This document shows positions 1 to 9,133 of a stretch of DNA of 64,000 nt, piece after piece. Numbering within the stretch: the first letter of the stretch is position 1; each line of letters opens with the position of its first letter. The position numbers and the translations under genes are program-made. Source of the stretch: Streptococcus parasanguinis (lineage in GTDB: Bacteria > Bacillota > Bacilli > Lactobacillales > Streptococcaceae); assembly GCF_031582885.1 (NCBI RefSeq), contig NZ_CP133988.1, positions 689,501 through 753,500 of the forward strand, given 5' to 3'. The notes under the pieces are model-generated. The model did not search any database. It saw nothing but the letters and a program-made list of their open reading frames with translations, and had not been told where the DNA came from.

Positions 1-480
1 TTCTCGCGATCAGTTTCAGAGAGTCTATCTGCTTCACAATGGGCATCTCATTCAGAATCTCTAGCGTCAGCCTCGCTATCGAAGTCTGACTCCTATAGCC
101 AATCAACTTTTTCTGCAAGTGAATCTACTTCAACGTCCATGCCAGTGTCTGAGTTTCCTTTGACGAGTGTCTCAGAATCTATGAGCGCATCATCGACAGA
201 GAGTCAATCCCTATCGCATGAAGCTTCTGAATGGATCAGTGTGTCTTATGCGTCAAGTTTCTCTGCTATGACCAGTCCTTCGGAGTCTGTCGTGTCTTCA
301 TCAAGAACCTCTCACTCAGAATCTCCATCAGATGCAAGCTCGCTAAGTGCGACGCATTCTTCAGGACCTGCTCTTCCAGAGACAGGAGCCCATCCTTCAA
401 GTAATATCCTTGCTACGGTAGTTTCCATTCTTCTGTCTGGATTAGCCCTTTTAGGAATCCGGAAAAAAGATGGCAAATAG
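1..480 (+). CDS. Serine-rich-repeat adhesin, C-terminal end (partial)
   Basis: The reading frame is open from the first base of the window, so this is the 3' end of a longer gene. Nearly half of the residues are serine, in alternating Ser-x patterns such as SES and SAS, as in the Fap1/GspB/SrpA/PsrP family of glycosylated streptococcal adhesins. It ends in a classical sorting signal: LPETG at 373-387, a hydrophobic segment, and a positive tail (RKKDGK). Sortase A should attach it to peptidoglycan. The downstream genes are the dedicated glycosylation and export machinery for such a protein, which supports the call strongly. The ligand-binding region lies outside the window, so adhesion specificity cannot be judged. 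Confidence 0.93.
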   Translation, partial: FSRSVSESLSASQWASHSESLASASLSKSDSYSQSTFSASESTSTSMPVSEFPLTSVSESMSASSTESQSLSHEASEWISVSYASSFSAMTSPSESVVSSSRTSHSESPSDASSLSATHSSGPALPETGAHPSSNILATVVSILLSGLALLGIRKKDGK

Positions 481-486
481 AACCTT

Positions 487-512
487 AAAAGACCGGAATG
501 AACCGGTCTTTT
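487..512 (+). terminator. Intrinsic terminator after the adhesin gene
   Basis: AAAAGACCGG and CCGGTCTTTT form a 10-bp stem around an AATGAA loop, with the T tract as part of the 3' arm. It lies 7 bases after the stop codon and separates the adhesin transcript from gtf3. Confidence 0.85.
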
Positions 513-666
513 ATTGATCTAGAATGTCTAAGAAGTTGTGAAATATGTTATAATGAATGAGGAAGTTTTCGTTGAAGGGTATGAAAAAGGTTGCTTTGTG
601 AAAGCTCAGTTTGCCTTCATATCTTCAGGAAATATGGGACAAAAAAAGAAGAGTCAGAGGAAAGAG

Positions 667-1671
667 ATGAAAATCCATTTTACAAATTTATTCGGGCAGT
701 CTTCTCAGAGCGTGGCCCTGATGGCCCAAAACGATATCATGAATGTCGTTCGCGAGCTTGGGGTCAATGAATTAGGGATCTACTTTTATGATCATAGCAA
801 TGAACCAGCTAGTGAATTGAACTCGCGAATGGATGGGATTTTAGCAGGCGTTGCTTTTGGGGATATCGTTTTCGTTCAATCGCCTTCTTGGAATGGGATT
901 GAGTGGGACCGCCGTTTGGTTGATAAGTTAAAACTCCTTCAAACCAAGTTGGTCATGTTTATCCACGATGTCCCACCGCTTATGTTTGAGAGTAATTATT
1001 ACCTGATGCCCAACTATATCGACATGTACAATCAGAGTGATCTGGTCGTTGTTCCATCAGAGCAAATGTACCATCGTCTAGTATCAGAAGGGCTTACAGT
1101 TAAAAAATATGTGGTACAAAAGTTGTGGGATTTGACCCACAGTTTGGATCTCTATACCCCGCAATTTGAGAAAAAACTGATCTTCTCAGGAAATCCTTCG
1201 CGTTTCCCTCATATCATCGATTGGAAATATGATACACCCCTTCATGTCTATACTGAACCAGTTGAAGGAGTTGATTATTCCAAGGTCCATATTGAAGGCT
1301 GGCGAACCAAGCAAGAATTGCTTTTGGAGCTTTCTAAGGGTGGTTTTGGGCTGGTCTGGGGAAATTCAGAGAACCCCGAGGATGAGCGAGATTACTACAA
1401 AGAAAATATTTCCTACAAACTATCGACTTATCTATCTGCTGGTCTTCCAGTAGTAGTGCCAGACTATTTGTCAAATGCAGACTATATTCGAGACAAAGGG
1501 CTCGGCTTTGTAGCCTCCAGTCTTGAAGAAGCCAATCGTTTGGTCCAAGACTGTACAGAAGAAGAGTATGCTCAAATGGTCCGAAAAGCTCACTATACTT
1601 CTTATTTGATCCGCAATGGCTATTTTACAAAAAAATTATTCGTCGATACCATCATGGCCTTGGATGAATAA
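667..1671 (+). CDS. gtf3: Gtf3-type glucosyltransferase for the serine-rich-repeat adhesin
   Basis: This 334-residue protein starts MKIHFTNLFGQSSQS and matches the Gtf3 (nucleotide-sugar synthetase-like, Nss) family. In S. parasanguinis the homologue adds glucose to GlcNAc already placed on the adhesin by Gtf1/Gtf2, in the cytoplasm before export. An in-frame ATG at 538 would add 43 residues that do not look like the family; ATG 667 with AGAGGAAAGAG just upstream gives the usual start and is preferred. The sequence SGNPSRFP and a C-terminal sugar-nucleotide region (SYKLSTYLSAGLPVVVP) fit a GT-B fold. It lies between terminators, so it is probably transcribed apart from the secY2 operon. Confidence 0.88.
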   Translation: MKIHFTNLFGQSSQSVALMAQNDIMNVVRELGVNELGIYFYDHSNEPASELNSRMDGILAGVAFGDIVFVQSPSWNGIEWDRRLVDKLKLLQTKLVMFIHDVPPLMFESNYYLMPNYIDMYNQSDLVVVPSEQMYHRLVSEGLTVKKYVVQKLWDLTHSLDLYTPQFEKKLIFSGNPSRFPHIIDWKYDTPLHVYTEPVEGVDYSKVHIEGWRTKQELLLELSKGGFGLVWGNSENPEDERDYYKENISYKLSTYLSAGLPVVVPDYLSNADYIRDKGLGFVASSLEEANRLVQDCTEEEYAQMVRKAHYTSYLIRNGYFTKKLFVDTIMALDE

Positions 1672-1683
1672 CATTCAATGAAC

Positions 1684-1716
1684 AATCCTTTAGATAAACA
1701 TCTGAAGGATTTTTTG
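1684..1716 (+). terminator. Intrinsic terminator after gtf3
   Basis: ATCCTTTAGAT and ATCTGAAGGAT form an 11-bp stem (one G-T pair) with a 4-base loop, followed by TTTTTG. Confidence 0.85.
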
Positions 1717-1775
1717 TTGAATACAGTACCAAATGGGGAATTTGAAATATTATCAAATATTAGTGACAAATGAGT

Positions 1776-1803
1776 TTGGAAACGTCGCAAATTATGGTAA
1801 AAT
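1776..1803 (+). promoter_or_regulatory. Predicted promoter of the secY2-asp operon
   Basis: TTGGAA, a 16-base spacer ending in TATGG, and TAAAAT. The extended TGG before the -10 compensates for the imperfect hexamers. It lies about 90 bases before secY2, which leaves room for a leader of about 80 nt. Confidence 0.55.
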
Positions 1804-1867
1804 AAGTTGAGATAAAATGCTCTAAAGGCACATATTAAAAGGCTATTCCCCAGGTGGAAGAGTCAAA

Positions 1868-1909
1868 ATGAGTAAGAGAAAGTTTAAAAGAAATGTTAAA
1901 ACGATCTGA
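1868..1909 (+). CDS. Possible 13-codon leader ORF overlapping the secY2 start
   Basis: ATG at 1868 is preceded by AGGTGGAAGAG, a better ribosome site than the one seen before secY2. The frame encodes MSKRKFKRNVKTI and stops at 1909, 16 bases inside secY2 in another frame. The peptide is strongly basic. It could couple ribosomes to the secY2 start at 1893, or mean nothing. There is no homology argument. Confidence 0.3.
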   Translation: MSKRKFKRNVKTI

Positions 1910-3110
1910 AGTAGGAAAGAGATTTTGTTGGACGATATTTTTCGTCTTTATTTATGTTTTGGGAAGTAAAATTTCCTTGCCTTTTGTTGACTTATCAAAG
2001 GCCTTGAGACTCAATGAGGGAACGACAACCGGTTTACAGCTCTCAAGTGCTGTGATGGGGGGGAACCTCCGTGGAATGTCGATCTTTTCGATCGGTCTAT
2101 CCCCGTGGATGTCTTCCATGATTTTGTGGCGGATGTTTACCGTTTCAAAACGCTTTAACCTCGAAAAAACCAGTTCGGAAATTGTGGAGCGGCGAAAGAT
2201 GTACGTGACCTTGGCACTCGCCATTGTCCAGTCCTTGGCAGTGGCCATGTATCTCCCCTTGAAGACAGGGTTGAACTCCGGACTTGTCATTGCGGTCAAT
2301 ACCATGATTATGGTAGCCGGAGCCTTCTTTCTAGTTTGGCTCTCAGATCTAAATGCCGCTTTGGGGCTTGGAAGTTCTGTTGTGATCATGATGGCTGGGA
2401 TGGTTATGTACCTGCCAGAAGATGTGATGCAGACCCTTTCAAGTGTCAATAATATCCCAGAGATCGCTTATGTTCTGGGCGTGATTTTTATCTTGATTTT
2501 TGTCTATGTGGCAGTCTTGGTGGAATATTCCAAGTACCAGATTCCTGTCAATAAATTAGGGATCCACAACAACTTGAAAAGTTATACTTTTTTGGATATC
2601 AAGCTCAACCCAGCAGGAGGGATGCCCTTTATGTACGCCATGACCTTGGTGTCCATTCCTCAGTATGCCATGCTCTTGATCTTGTCTATGGATTCCAATG
2701 CTAAGTGGGCTGCTCGTTTAGCCAAACACTTGGTGATGGGAGATCCGATTTGGATCCTTCTTTACATTCTGATGATCGCCCTTCTCTCTTTTGCTTTTGC
2801 CTTTGTCAATGTGAATGGAGAAGAAATTGCAGATAAGATGATGAAGGCTTCCGAGTATATCGATCATGTCTATCCTGGAGCAGATACACGTCGCTATATC
2901 AATAAAATTGTGCTACGCTTGACGGTTTTTGGGACCTTGTATCTGATCCTCTTCACGGCGCTTCCTTTTTCTCTCTTGTTATGGGATAAAGATCTTTTGC
3001 GCTTGACCATGATTCCAGGAACCTTCCTCATGTTTGTTGGGATGATTTACAATATCCGAGAAGAAATTCGTGCCCTTCGTGTGAATCAACGTTATACAAG
3101 AATATTCTAG
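1893..3110 (+). CDS. secY2: Accessory Sec channel protein SecY2
   Basis: SecY2 is the membrane channel of the accessory Sec system, dedicated to the glycosylated serine-rich-repeat adhesin. The 405-residue protein is slightly shorter than housekeeping SecY and shows about ten hydrophobic segments, starting with WTIFFVFIYVLGSKI near residue 12. The segment GLQLSSAVMGGNLRGMSIFSIGLSPWMSSMI has the plug and TM2 layout of SecY proteins. The ATG at 1893 has only a weak ribosome site (GAGAAAG, over 10 bases away). The next gene, asp1, starts 8 bases after the stop, so this is the first main gene of a tight operon. Confidence 0.95.
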   Translation: MLKRSEVGKRFCWTIFFVFIYVLGSKISLPFVDLSKALRLNEGTTTGLQLSSAVMGGNLRGMSIFSIGLSPWMSSMILWRMFTVSKRFNLEKTSSEIVERRKMYVTLALAIVQSLAVAMYLPLKTGLNSGLVIAVNTMIMVAGAFFLVWLSDLNAALGLGSSVVIMMAGMVMYLPEDVMQTLSSVNNIPEIAYVLGVIFILIFVYVAVLVEYSKYQIPVNKLGIHNNLKSYTFLDIKLNPAGGMPFMYAMTLVSIPQYAMLLILSMDSNAKWAARLAKHLVMGDPIWILLYILMIALLSFAFAFVNVNGEEIADKMMKASEYIDHVYPGADTRRYINKIVLRLTVFGTLYLILFTALPFSLLLWDKDLLRLTMIPGTFLMFVGMIYNIREEIRALRVNQRYTRIF

Positions 3111-3118
3111 GAGTAACC

Positions 3119-4708
3119 ATGTATTATTTTGTACCAGCCTGGTATGGAACGGACCGCATCTGGCAGCAAACAGCTACCCCTTGGTACTGGATGCGAGAGT
3201 CCATTGAATTTGACGATACCATTAATCAAGTTCGTATTTTTCAAGAAGCAGAAATGGATCGGATCTTATTGTTGCCTCAGTATAGTCCACAACTGCGCTA
3301 TTTTTTACACCGCCAAGATTTGTTAGAGACAGATGTGCTTTCGATTTTTGATAAAATCCAACAGGTTCCGTCTGATTTGACTATGCGCCCAGTCCAGCTT
3401 CAGGACATCGAATGGCCGAGTGAGACCACTTTTTCCTATACTCCCTTTTTGGTGATGGCATTTCGAAAGGGCCACCACCTAGCAAAAATTGATATGGGAG
3501 TGGATGGAAACCTTCTCTCTTTGACCCGTTATAAGAATGACGAGATCAGCTACATCGAGTACATAGATGATCGTGGCTTTATCTCTAGTCGAATCTACTA
3601 CAATGAGGGAAAACCCTATTTCCAAGAGTATCTGAGTTTTGATGGACAATGGGTTTTGAGAGAGATGTTGATCGAAGAGAACCACTCCGTCATGGTTAAT
3701 GAAGCTTTCTTTCATGCCTTCAAAAAAGAAAGCTATGCCAATATGGGAGACGTTGTCGCTGAAAAAATGAAGGAGCAGCTAGCAACCTTGGTTCCAGGAC
3801 GAGATCAGTTGGTTTTGGCAGCTCATCCAGCAAATTTGGCTTTTTTACAAGATACAGCAAGTAGTGTCAAGAAAGTCTTGTCTTTCTACGGGGATCGCCA
3901 GCCCTTGTCTGCCGAAAACTTTGCCCTCTATTTTGATATGATTGATGCCCAGCTCTTGATTACAGATAGTGAAAAAACCAAAGAAGCGATTGGGGGCTTT
4001 TCTCCTAGCTTGGCTCAGAAGACACACCGGATTACCTCTTTTGACTCCCGCCTTCGTTTGGGCTCTAGTCAGGAGCGCAAGGAATCGAAGATTTACTTTT
4101 ATGTCAATGAAGCTGAGCTTCCAAGTAAGAGCCAGCTCAAGAAGGTTCTGGAGGTCTTGGCGCAACATCCTTTATTTGAAGTTGTTTTTGCATTTTACAA
4201 TGGATCACCGGAGCATGTTAAGGAATTAGAAGGGCAACTCGAGGAATTGATCGCTAGCGAGCAGGACTTTCATCTGGTTCAATCACCAGCCCAAATGGAA
4301 GGACTTGGGGAAAACCAGATCATCGATGAAGAGTCCGTACAAGACGCACCGGACTACCGTTTTGTAGTTAAGAATTTTTCAAATGAAAATGACATTATTC
4401 AAGAATTGGAAAAAACACGCTTGATCGTAGATTTAAGCGAGGAACCCAACCTCTATACGCAGATTGCAGGGATCTCTGCTGGAATTCCACAGGTCAACCG
4501 CGTCCAGACAGAATATGTCGATCATTTGAAAAATGGCTATGTCTTATCAAAGGGAGACAAGGAATTAGAGAAGGCAATCACGCACTTCTTATTGGAATTG
4601 AAGCCTTGGAACGAAGCCTTGGTCTACTCGATCGAAAAAATTCAAGAATACACCGGTCAACGCTTGATCGAGAAATGGGAAGGATGGATGAAAGAACGTC
4701 ATGGATAA
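3119..4708 (+). CDS. asp1: Accessory Sec protein Asp1
   Basis: The 529-residue protein starts MYYFVPAWYGTDRIWQQTATPWYWM, typical of Asp1 (called Gap1 in S. parasanguinis). Asp1 has a glycosyltransferase GT-B fold without known activity and forms a cytoplasmic complex with Asp2 and Asp3. That complex is needed for adhesin export and for its full glycan modification. No signal peptide or membrane segment is seen. GGAG (AGGAGTAACC) stands just before the ATG, and the 3' end overlaps asp2 by 8 bases, which suggests coupled translation. Confidence 0.95.
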   Translation: MYYFVPAWYGTDRIWQQTATPWYWMRESIEFDDTINQVRIFQEAEMDRILLLPQYSPQLRYFLHRQDLLETDVLSIFDKIQQVPSDLTMRPVQLQDIEWPSETTFSYTPFLVMAFRKGHHLAKIDMGVDGNLLSLTRYKNDEISYIEYIDDRGFISSRIYYNEGKPYFQEYLSFDGQWVLREMLIEENHSVMVNEAFFHAFKKESYANMGDVVAEKMKEQLATLVPGRDQLVLAAHPANLAFLQDTASSVKKVLSFYGDRQPLSAENFALYFDMIDAQLLITDSEKTKEAIGGFSPSLAQKTHRITSFDSRLRLGSSQERKESKIYFYVNEAELPSKSQLKKVLEVLAQHPLFEVVFAFYNGSPEHVKELEGQLEELIASEQDFHLVQSPAQMEGLGENQIIDEESVQDAPDYRFVVKNFSNENDIIQELEKTRLIVDLSEEPNLYTQIAGISAGIPQVNRVQTEYVDHLKNGYVLSKGDKELEKAITHFLLELKPWNEALVYSIEKIQEYTGQRLIEKWEGWMKERHG

Positions 4709-6245
4709 AAAACTACAAATACCCCATATTCTCCAAATCGGCTCAAGTAGTTGGCAGGATCAGGTGGAGCTTCCTGCTGGACTAGGCTGGCACTTTTTTC
4801 AAGCTACCGCTCTTCCATCGCTCAAAGAATATATGGAAGAAGAGGAAATCTCCAAATTCAAAGCCTTGATTCTAGAAAAGCCAGAAGATTTATTAGCTTT
4901 AGGAGAAGACCTGGCTTATTTTCAGCCTTATACTGTTTTTTATGATCAAAGCCATGAACTAGAGGCGCCTTCTGACGAATTGGCCCACCTTTTAAGACTC
5001 AAGCAAGCAAGACCCTGGGATTTCTCAAATAAGCATCAATTTCTCTATGTCTTAGAGCGCTTTTTATACGACAATCAATATGGAGATGCCTTTACGGCTC
5101 GTGACCTGCGAGTGAGACCGGATTTTGCTGGCCAGCAAACGGTGCTGGGGCAACATTTTCTGAAGCTAGATGGATCATACGGTGAAGAGTTTACACCGAT
5201 TGCTCAGTGGGTTTACAATTATGTATATGATGCTAGCCGCCCCATCAATTTTTGGTTGGAATACGAAAAAGATCCTAGCTGTCAGCTGCAATTGCGGATT
5301 CAATTTTACCGCTTTGGTGCTCTGGGAGAGTGGGTCAAAGATGCAGTCTTTTCAGAAGAAGAGATGCAAGCGCCCTTAGAATTGGATGGCGCAGAACCTT
5401 ATTATCTAGCTTTTTCGCTGGAGGCAAAAGGAGAGGGGACGCTTACGATCGGAGCCTTACATAAGCGCTTGTCACATGGTCCTTTAGGAGAGATGACCGT
5501 AGGAGCTCAGACGCTACGGGACCACAAACGCCAAGAAATTTTTGCTTATTTCCATCCTGGCGATCTGAAGCCCCCTTTAAACATTTACTTTTCTGGGTAT
5601 CGTCCGGCTGAAGGATTTGAAGGGTTTGGGATGATGCGTGCGATGGGGAGTCCCTTTATTCTCTTTTCTGACCCAAGACTGGAAGGTGGATCCTTCTATA
5701 TGGGCTCAGAAGAATTGGAAAGTCAAATCACTGCTTTTATTGATCAGCACTTGGACTTGCTCGGCTTTGAGCCAAAAGATATGAATTTCTCTGGCTTGTC
5801 CATGGGGACCTTTGGTGCCCTTTACTATGGGGCTCTTTATTCTCCTCATGCGATCTTGGTCGGAAAACCCATTGTCAACCTGGGAGATGTCGCTGCCAAC
5901 CTGAAATTTAAACGCCCAGATGAGTTTGGAACATCCCTAGACATGATGCAGTTGATCATTGGTCAAGTGTCGCAAGAAGGGATCGGTCAGCTCAATCAAC
6001 GCTTCTGGGACCGGTTTAACCAGGCAGATTTCAAGGATACGATTTTAGCCCTTGCCTATATGAGGGATGATGACTACGACCAGCAAGCTTATCCAGATAT
6101 TTTAGAGGCCTTGTATGAATTACCGGTTCGTATTATCAGTACCAGCCGCGCTGGTCGACACAATGATGCGAGTGGTCCGATCATTGAGTGGTTTGTGACC
6201 CAGTACAAAGAAATCATGGAAAGAGACTTTGGAAGAAACCAATGA
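4701..6245 (+). CDS. asp2: Accessory Sec protein Asp2, GlcNAc O-acetyltransferase
   Basis: Asp2 acetylates GlcNAc on the adhesin and is also needed for its transport. The 514-residue protein has an alpha/beta-hydrolase-like C-terminal half with the nucleophile elbow G-L-S-M-G at residues 365-369 (Ser367). His487 (RAGRHNDAS) and an acidic cluster at 456-458 are candidates for the other triad members. Their offsets agree with the Ser-acid-His triad reported for S. gordonii Asp2 if a constant shift of five residues is assumed. The catalytic residues look intact, so the enzyme should be active. It overlaps asp1 by 8 bases and asp3 by 4. Confidence 0.95.
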   Translation: MDKKLQIPHILQIGSSSWQDQVELPAGLGWHFFQATALPSLKEYMEEEEISKFKALILEKPEDLLALGEDLAYFQPYTVFYDQSHELEAPSDELAHLLRLKQARPWDFSNKHQFLYVLERFLYDNQYGDAFTARDLRVRPDFAGQQTVLGQHFLKLDGSYGEEFTPIAQWVYNYVYDASRPINFWLEYEKDPSCQLQLRIQFYRFGALGEWVKDAVFSEEEMQAPLELDGAEPYYLAFSLEAKGEGTLTIGALHKRLSHGPLGEMTVGAQTLRDHKRQEIFAYFHPGDLKPPLNIYFSGYRPAEGFEGFGMMRAMGSPFILFSDPRLEGGSFYMGSEELESQITAFIDQHLDLLGFEPKDMNFSGLSMGTFGALYYGALYSPHAILVGKPIVNLGDVAANLKFKRPDEFGTSLDMMQLIIGQVSQEGIGQLNQRFWDRFNQADFKDTILALAYMRDDDYDQQAYPDILEALYELPVRIISTSRAGRHNDASGPIIEWFVTQYKEIMERDFGRNQ

Positions 6246-6712
6246 TAAAAATAAAAGAAAATGAAAGCAGACGAATCTACTGGGGCGATACCGTTCTTGC
6301 AGATTATCTTTGGGGGTCAACGATTCAAGCAACTGCCCAAGGAAGCGTTCAATTTCAGAACCCCCTCATGCCATCTGGTCAAGTACTGAAAACCTGGCAT
6401 TCACAGACAAATTTTGGCGCAACGCGTCAAATTCCTAGTCTGCCCCTGCTCAAAAGAGAGCAAGATTATGAATTGGTTATCACGATGGAAGCGACTCCCC
6501 CTCATACCGTTATGGTAGAAATTATCTTTAGAGATCGCTTTGGAGACCTTGTTGGCCGTCGAGTAACCGCAGAAGGTCGCTTGCAGTTCACCTATCCAGA
6601 TCAAGCTTACGCCTACGAAGTACGCTTGCTCAGTGCAGGTTTGCAAGAGTTTACCTTCCACTATTTCACTATTCAACCAATATCGTCTGAGGGAGCAGAA
6701 GTTCTCGAATAG
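6242..6712 (+). CDS. asp3: Accessory Sec protein Asp3
   Basis: The 156-residue protein starts at the ATG of an ATGA overlap with the asp2 stop. An in-frame upstream ATG at 6188 lies inside asp2 and would add a tail unlike the family. Asp3 is a small beta-rich, carbohydrate-binding-module-like protein that holds the Asp1-Asp2-Asp3 complex together and contacts SecA2. The sequence [15 protein letters not shown] near the start and many aromatic residues fit that fold. No membrane segment is present. Confidence 0.92.
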   Translation: MIKIKENESRRIYWGDTVLADYLWGSTIQATAQGSVQFQNPLMPSGQVLKTWHSQTNFGATRQIPSLPLLKREQDYELVITMEATPPHTVMVEIIFRDRFGDLVGRRVTAEGRLQFTYPDQAYAYEVRLLSAGLQEFTFHYFTIQPISSEGAEVLE

Positions 6713-6743
6713 ACGAACATCACTGCAAAAAAAGAGGATCACA

Positions 6744-9122
6744 TTGGATTACGTTAAATTAAGAAACATCAAAAAAATCTTAAAAGAAGTCAATAGCTGG
6801 AAGGATGATATGGCCCGCTTGACGGATCGTCAGCTGCAGGAGAAAACTGCAGAATTTCGGGAACGTCTAGCAGAGGGCGATACCTTGGATGATCTCTTGC
6901 CAGAAGCATTTGCGGTTGCGCGGGAGGCCGATAAACGGGTCTTGGGCATGTTTCCTTATGACGTGCAAGTCATGGGAGGGATTGTCCTCCACCAAGGCAA
7001 TGTCGCTGAAATGAATACCGGTGAAGGAAAAACCTTGACGGCAACTATGCCGGTTTATCTCAATGCCTTAGAGGGCAAAGGGGTCATGGTTATTACGACT
7101 AATACCTATCTGGCAACTCGGGATGCAGAAGAGATGGGACAGGTCTATCGCTTTTTAGGTTTGACCGTCGGCGTTCCTTTGAAACAGTCAGAGGACGAAG
7201 AATTAGATCCAGAAGTCAAACGCGAGATTTACCAATCAGACGTCATCTATACGACCAATACCAGTCTGGGCTTTGACTATCTAACAGAGAACTTGACGGC
7301 TTCAGCAGATGGCCAATTTTTGGCAGACTTCAATTACGCTATTGTCGATGAGATTGATTCGGTGCTTCTAGATAGTGCTCAGACCCCCTTGATTATTTCT
7401 GGTTCTCCTCGGGTCCAGTCCAACCTTTATGGGATTATTGACACCTTGATCCAAACCTTCAAAGAGGGGGAAGACTTCAAGTTTGACGAAGAAAAGAAAC
7501 GGGTTTGGTTAACTCGAAAGGGAGCTCATGCAGCAGAAGCTTTTCTTGCCATTCCCAATCTCTATGATCCCCAATACCGTGATTTAGTCCGCCATATCAG
7601 CTTAGCTCTACAAGCCAATAAAAACTTTATTAAGGACAAGGACTATGTCATCCATCCCAATGTCGAAGGGCAAGATGAGATTGTCTTGCTAGACCAGGCA
7701 ACAGGACGTTTGATGGAAATGACCCGCTTGCAAGGAGGACTCCACCAGGCGATTGAAGCCAAAGAAGGCCTCAAGCTAACTCAAGAAACACGGGCCATGG
7801 CTTCGATTACCTACCAAAATCTCTTTAAGATGTTTCGAAAGTTAGGAGGCATGACGGGGACTGGGAAGGTCGCTGAGGCAGAGTTCCTCGATACCTATGC
7901 CATGTCAGTGATCAAGATTCCAACCAATCGCAAGAAGATCCGTAAGGATTTGCCAGATGAAATCTATCAAACCTTACCAGAGAAAATCGTGGCGTCCTTG
8001 GATTATGTGAAGAAAATCCACGAAAAGGGCAATCCGATTCTGGTCTTTGCCGGATCGGTTGAAATGTCGATTCTTTATTCGAATCTTCTCTTGCGCGAAG
8101 GGATCCCTCACAATCTTCTCAATGCCAACAATGCTCCCCGAGAGGCCCAGATCATTAAAGAATCAGGTCAAAAAGGAGCGGTGACAGTTGCGACCTCAAT
8201 GGCCGGTCGGGGAACCGATATCAAGTTGGGACCAGGAGTCGCTGAGTTAGGTGGTTTAGTAGTTGTAGGGACTGAGCGGATGATGAACCAGCGGATTGAC
8301 CTTCAAATTCGTGGGCGTTCAGGTCGTCAAGGAGATCCCGGTTTGACCAAGTTCTTTGTCTCTTTAGAAGACGATTTGATGAAAAACTGGGGACCAGACT
8401 GGATCCAGGATACCTATCAAGACTATGATGTGGATGAGCGGATTGGTTCAGCCAAAGCTCTGACTAAGCGCAAGTATAGAAACTTGGTGGAACGAGCTCA
8501 AAATGCTAGTGAAAGTTCTGGTCAGGCTAGTCGTCGGATGACGCTAGAATTTGCGGAAAGCATGAACATTCAGCGTGCCATCGTCTACGAAGAGCGTGAC
8601 CGCTTGATCAAACAAGAAGGACGCTTGGATGATATCGTTGAAAAAGCACTTCGTTCCGTCTTTTCAAGCGTAGCCCACAAAAAAGAATACAAGGAACCTG
8701 TAGCTTTTTATCGCTATATGTTAGACAATGTTAGCTACCAAGTGGATCCGGAAAAGGCCCACCAAACCTTCCGTAGCAAAAAAACCAAAGAGAATTTCTT
8801 ATGGGAGATCGCGAAGAGCGAGTTAGAGGCCAAGTATGAGGTCTTAGGGACCGATGAGGTGATCGCACAGTTCCAACGCATGGCCATCTTAAAAGCTATC
8901 GATGAAAACTGGGTCGAGCAGGTCGACTATCTGCAACAATTGCGGATGGCTCTATCTGGTCAATACACCAGTCAGAAAAATCCTTTGGTGGAATTTTTCC
9001 AAGAAGCCTACCAATCCTTTGATCGAATGAAAGGGGCGGCCAAAGAACAAATGGTCCGCAATCTTTTACTGAGTCGAATAGAAATCAATAAAAAAGGGGA
9101 AATTGTCTTGCATTTCCCATAA
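6744..9122 (+). CDS. secA2: Accessory Sec ATPase SecA2
   Basis: SecA2 is the motor that drives the adhesin through SecY2. The start is TTG 6744 ([16 protein letters not shown]), with AAAGAGG six bases upstream. A frame open from ATG 6633 lies inside asp3 and is not used. The 792-residue length fits the family. Walker A is GEGKT at residues 93-97 and Walker B is DEID at 202-205. The helicase motif [11 protein letters not shown] and the arginine-rich [13 protein letters not shown] are present. Unlike housekeeping SecA it ends at VLHFP without the C-terminal zinc-binding linker. Cotranscribed with asp3 and gtf1. Confidence 0.96.
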   Translation: MDYVKLRNIKKILKEVNSWKDDMARLTDRQLQEKTAEFRERLAEGDTLDDLLPEAFAVAREADKRVLGMFPYDVQVMGGIVLHQGNVAEMNTGEGKTLTATMPVYLNALEGKGVMVITTNTYLATRDAEEMGQVYRFLGLTVGVPLKQSEDEELDPEVKREIYQSDVIYTTNTSLGFDYLTENLTASADGQFLADFNYAIVDEIDSVLLDSAQTPLIISGSPRVQSNLYGIIDTLIQTFKEGEDFKFDEEKKRVWLTRKGAHAAEAFLAIPNLYDPQYRDLVRHISLALQANKNFIKDKDYVIHPNVEGQDEIVLLDQATGRLMEMTRLQGGLHQAIEAKEGLKLTQETRAMASITYQNLFKMFRKLGGMTGTGKVAEAEFLDTYAMSVIKIPTNRKKIRKDLPDEIYQTLPEKIVASLDYVKKIHEKGNPILVFAGSVEMSILYSNLLLREGIPHNLLNANNAPREAQIIKESGQKGAVTVATSMAGRGTDIKLGPGVAELGGLVVVGTERMMNQRIDLQIRGRSGRQGDPGLTKFFVSLEDDLMKNWGPDWIQDTYQDYDVDERIGSAKALTKRKYRNLVERAQNASESSGQASRRMTLEFAESMNIQRAIVYEERDRLIKQEGRLDDIVEKALRSVFSSVAHKKEYKEPVAFYRYMLDNVSYQVDPEKAHQTFRSKKTKENFLWEIAKSELEAKYEVLGTDEVIAQFQRMAILKAIDENWVEQVDYLQQLRMALSGQYTSQKNPLVEFFQEAYQSFDRMKGAAKEQMVRNLLLSRIEINKKGEIVLHFP

Positions 9123-9133
9123 AAGAGGACATT

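Noticed and set aside
1..360. Repetitive serine codons as a possible DNA repeat or mobile element
   Set aside because: The repeats are those of the serine-rich adhesin and remain in frame with the LPETG anchor.
538..666. N-terminal extension of gtf3 from ATG 538
   Set aside because: The extra 43 residues do not resemble the family, and AGAGGAAAGAG marks ATG 667.
1952..2449. 165-codon open frame on the minus strand inside secY2
   Set aside because: It is fully antisense to a well-supported membrane protein gene, has no ribosome site and shows no family-like sequence.
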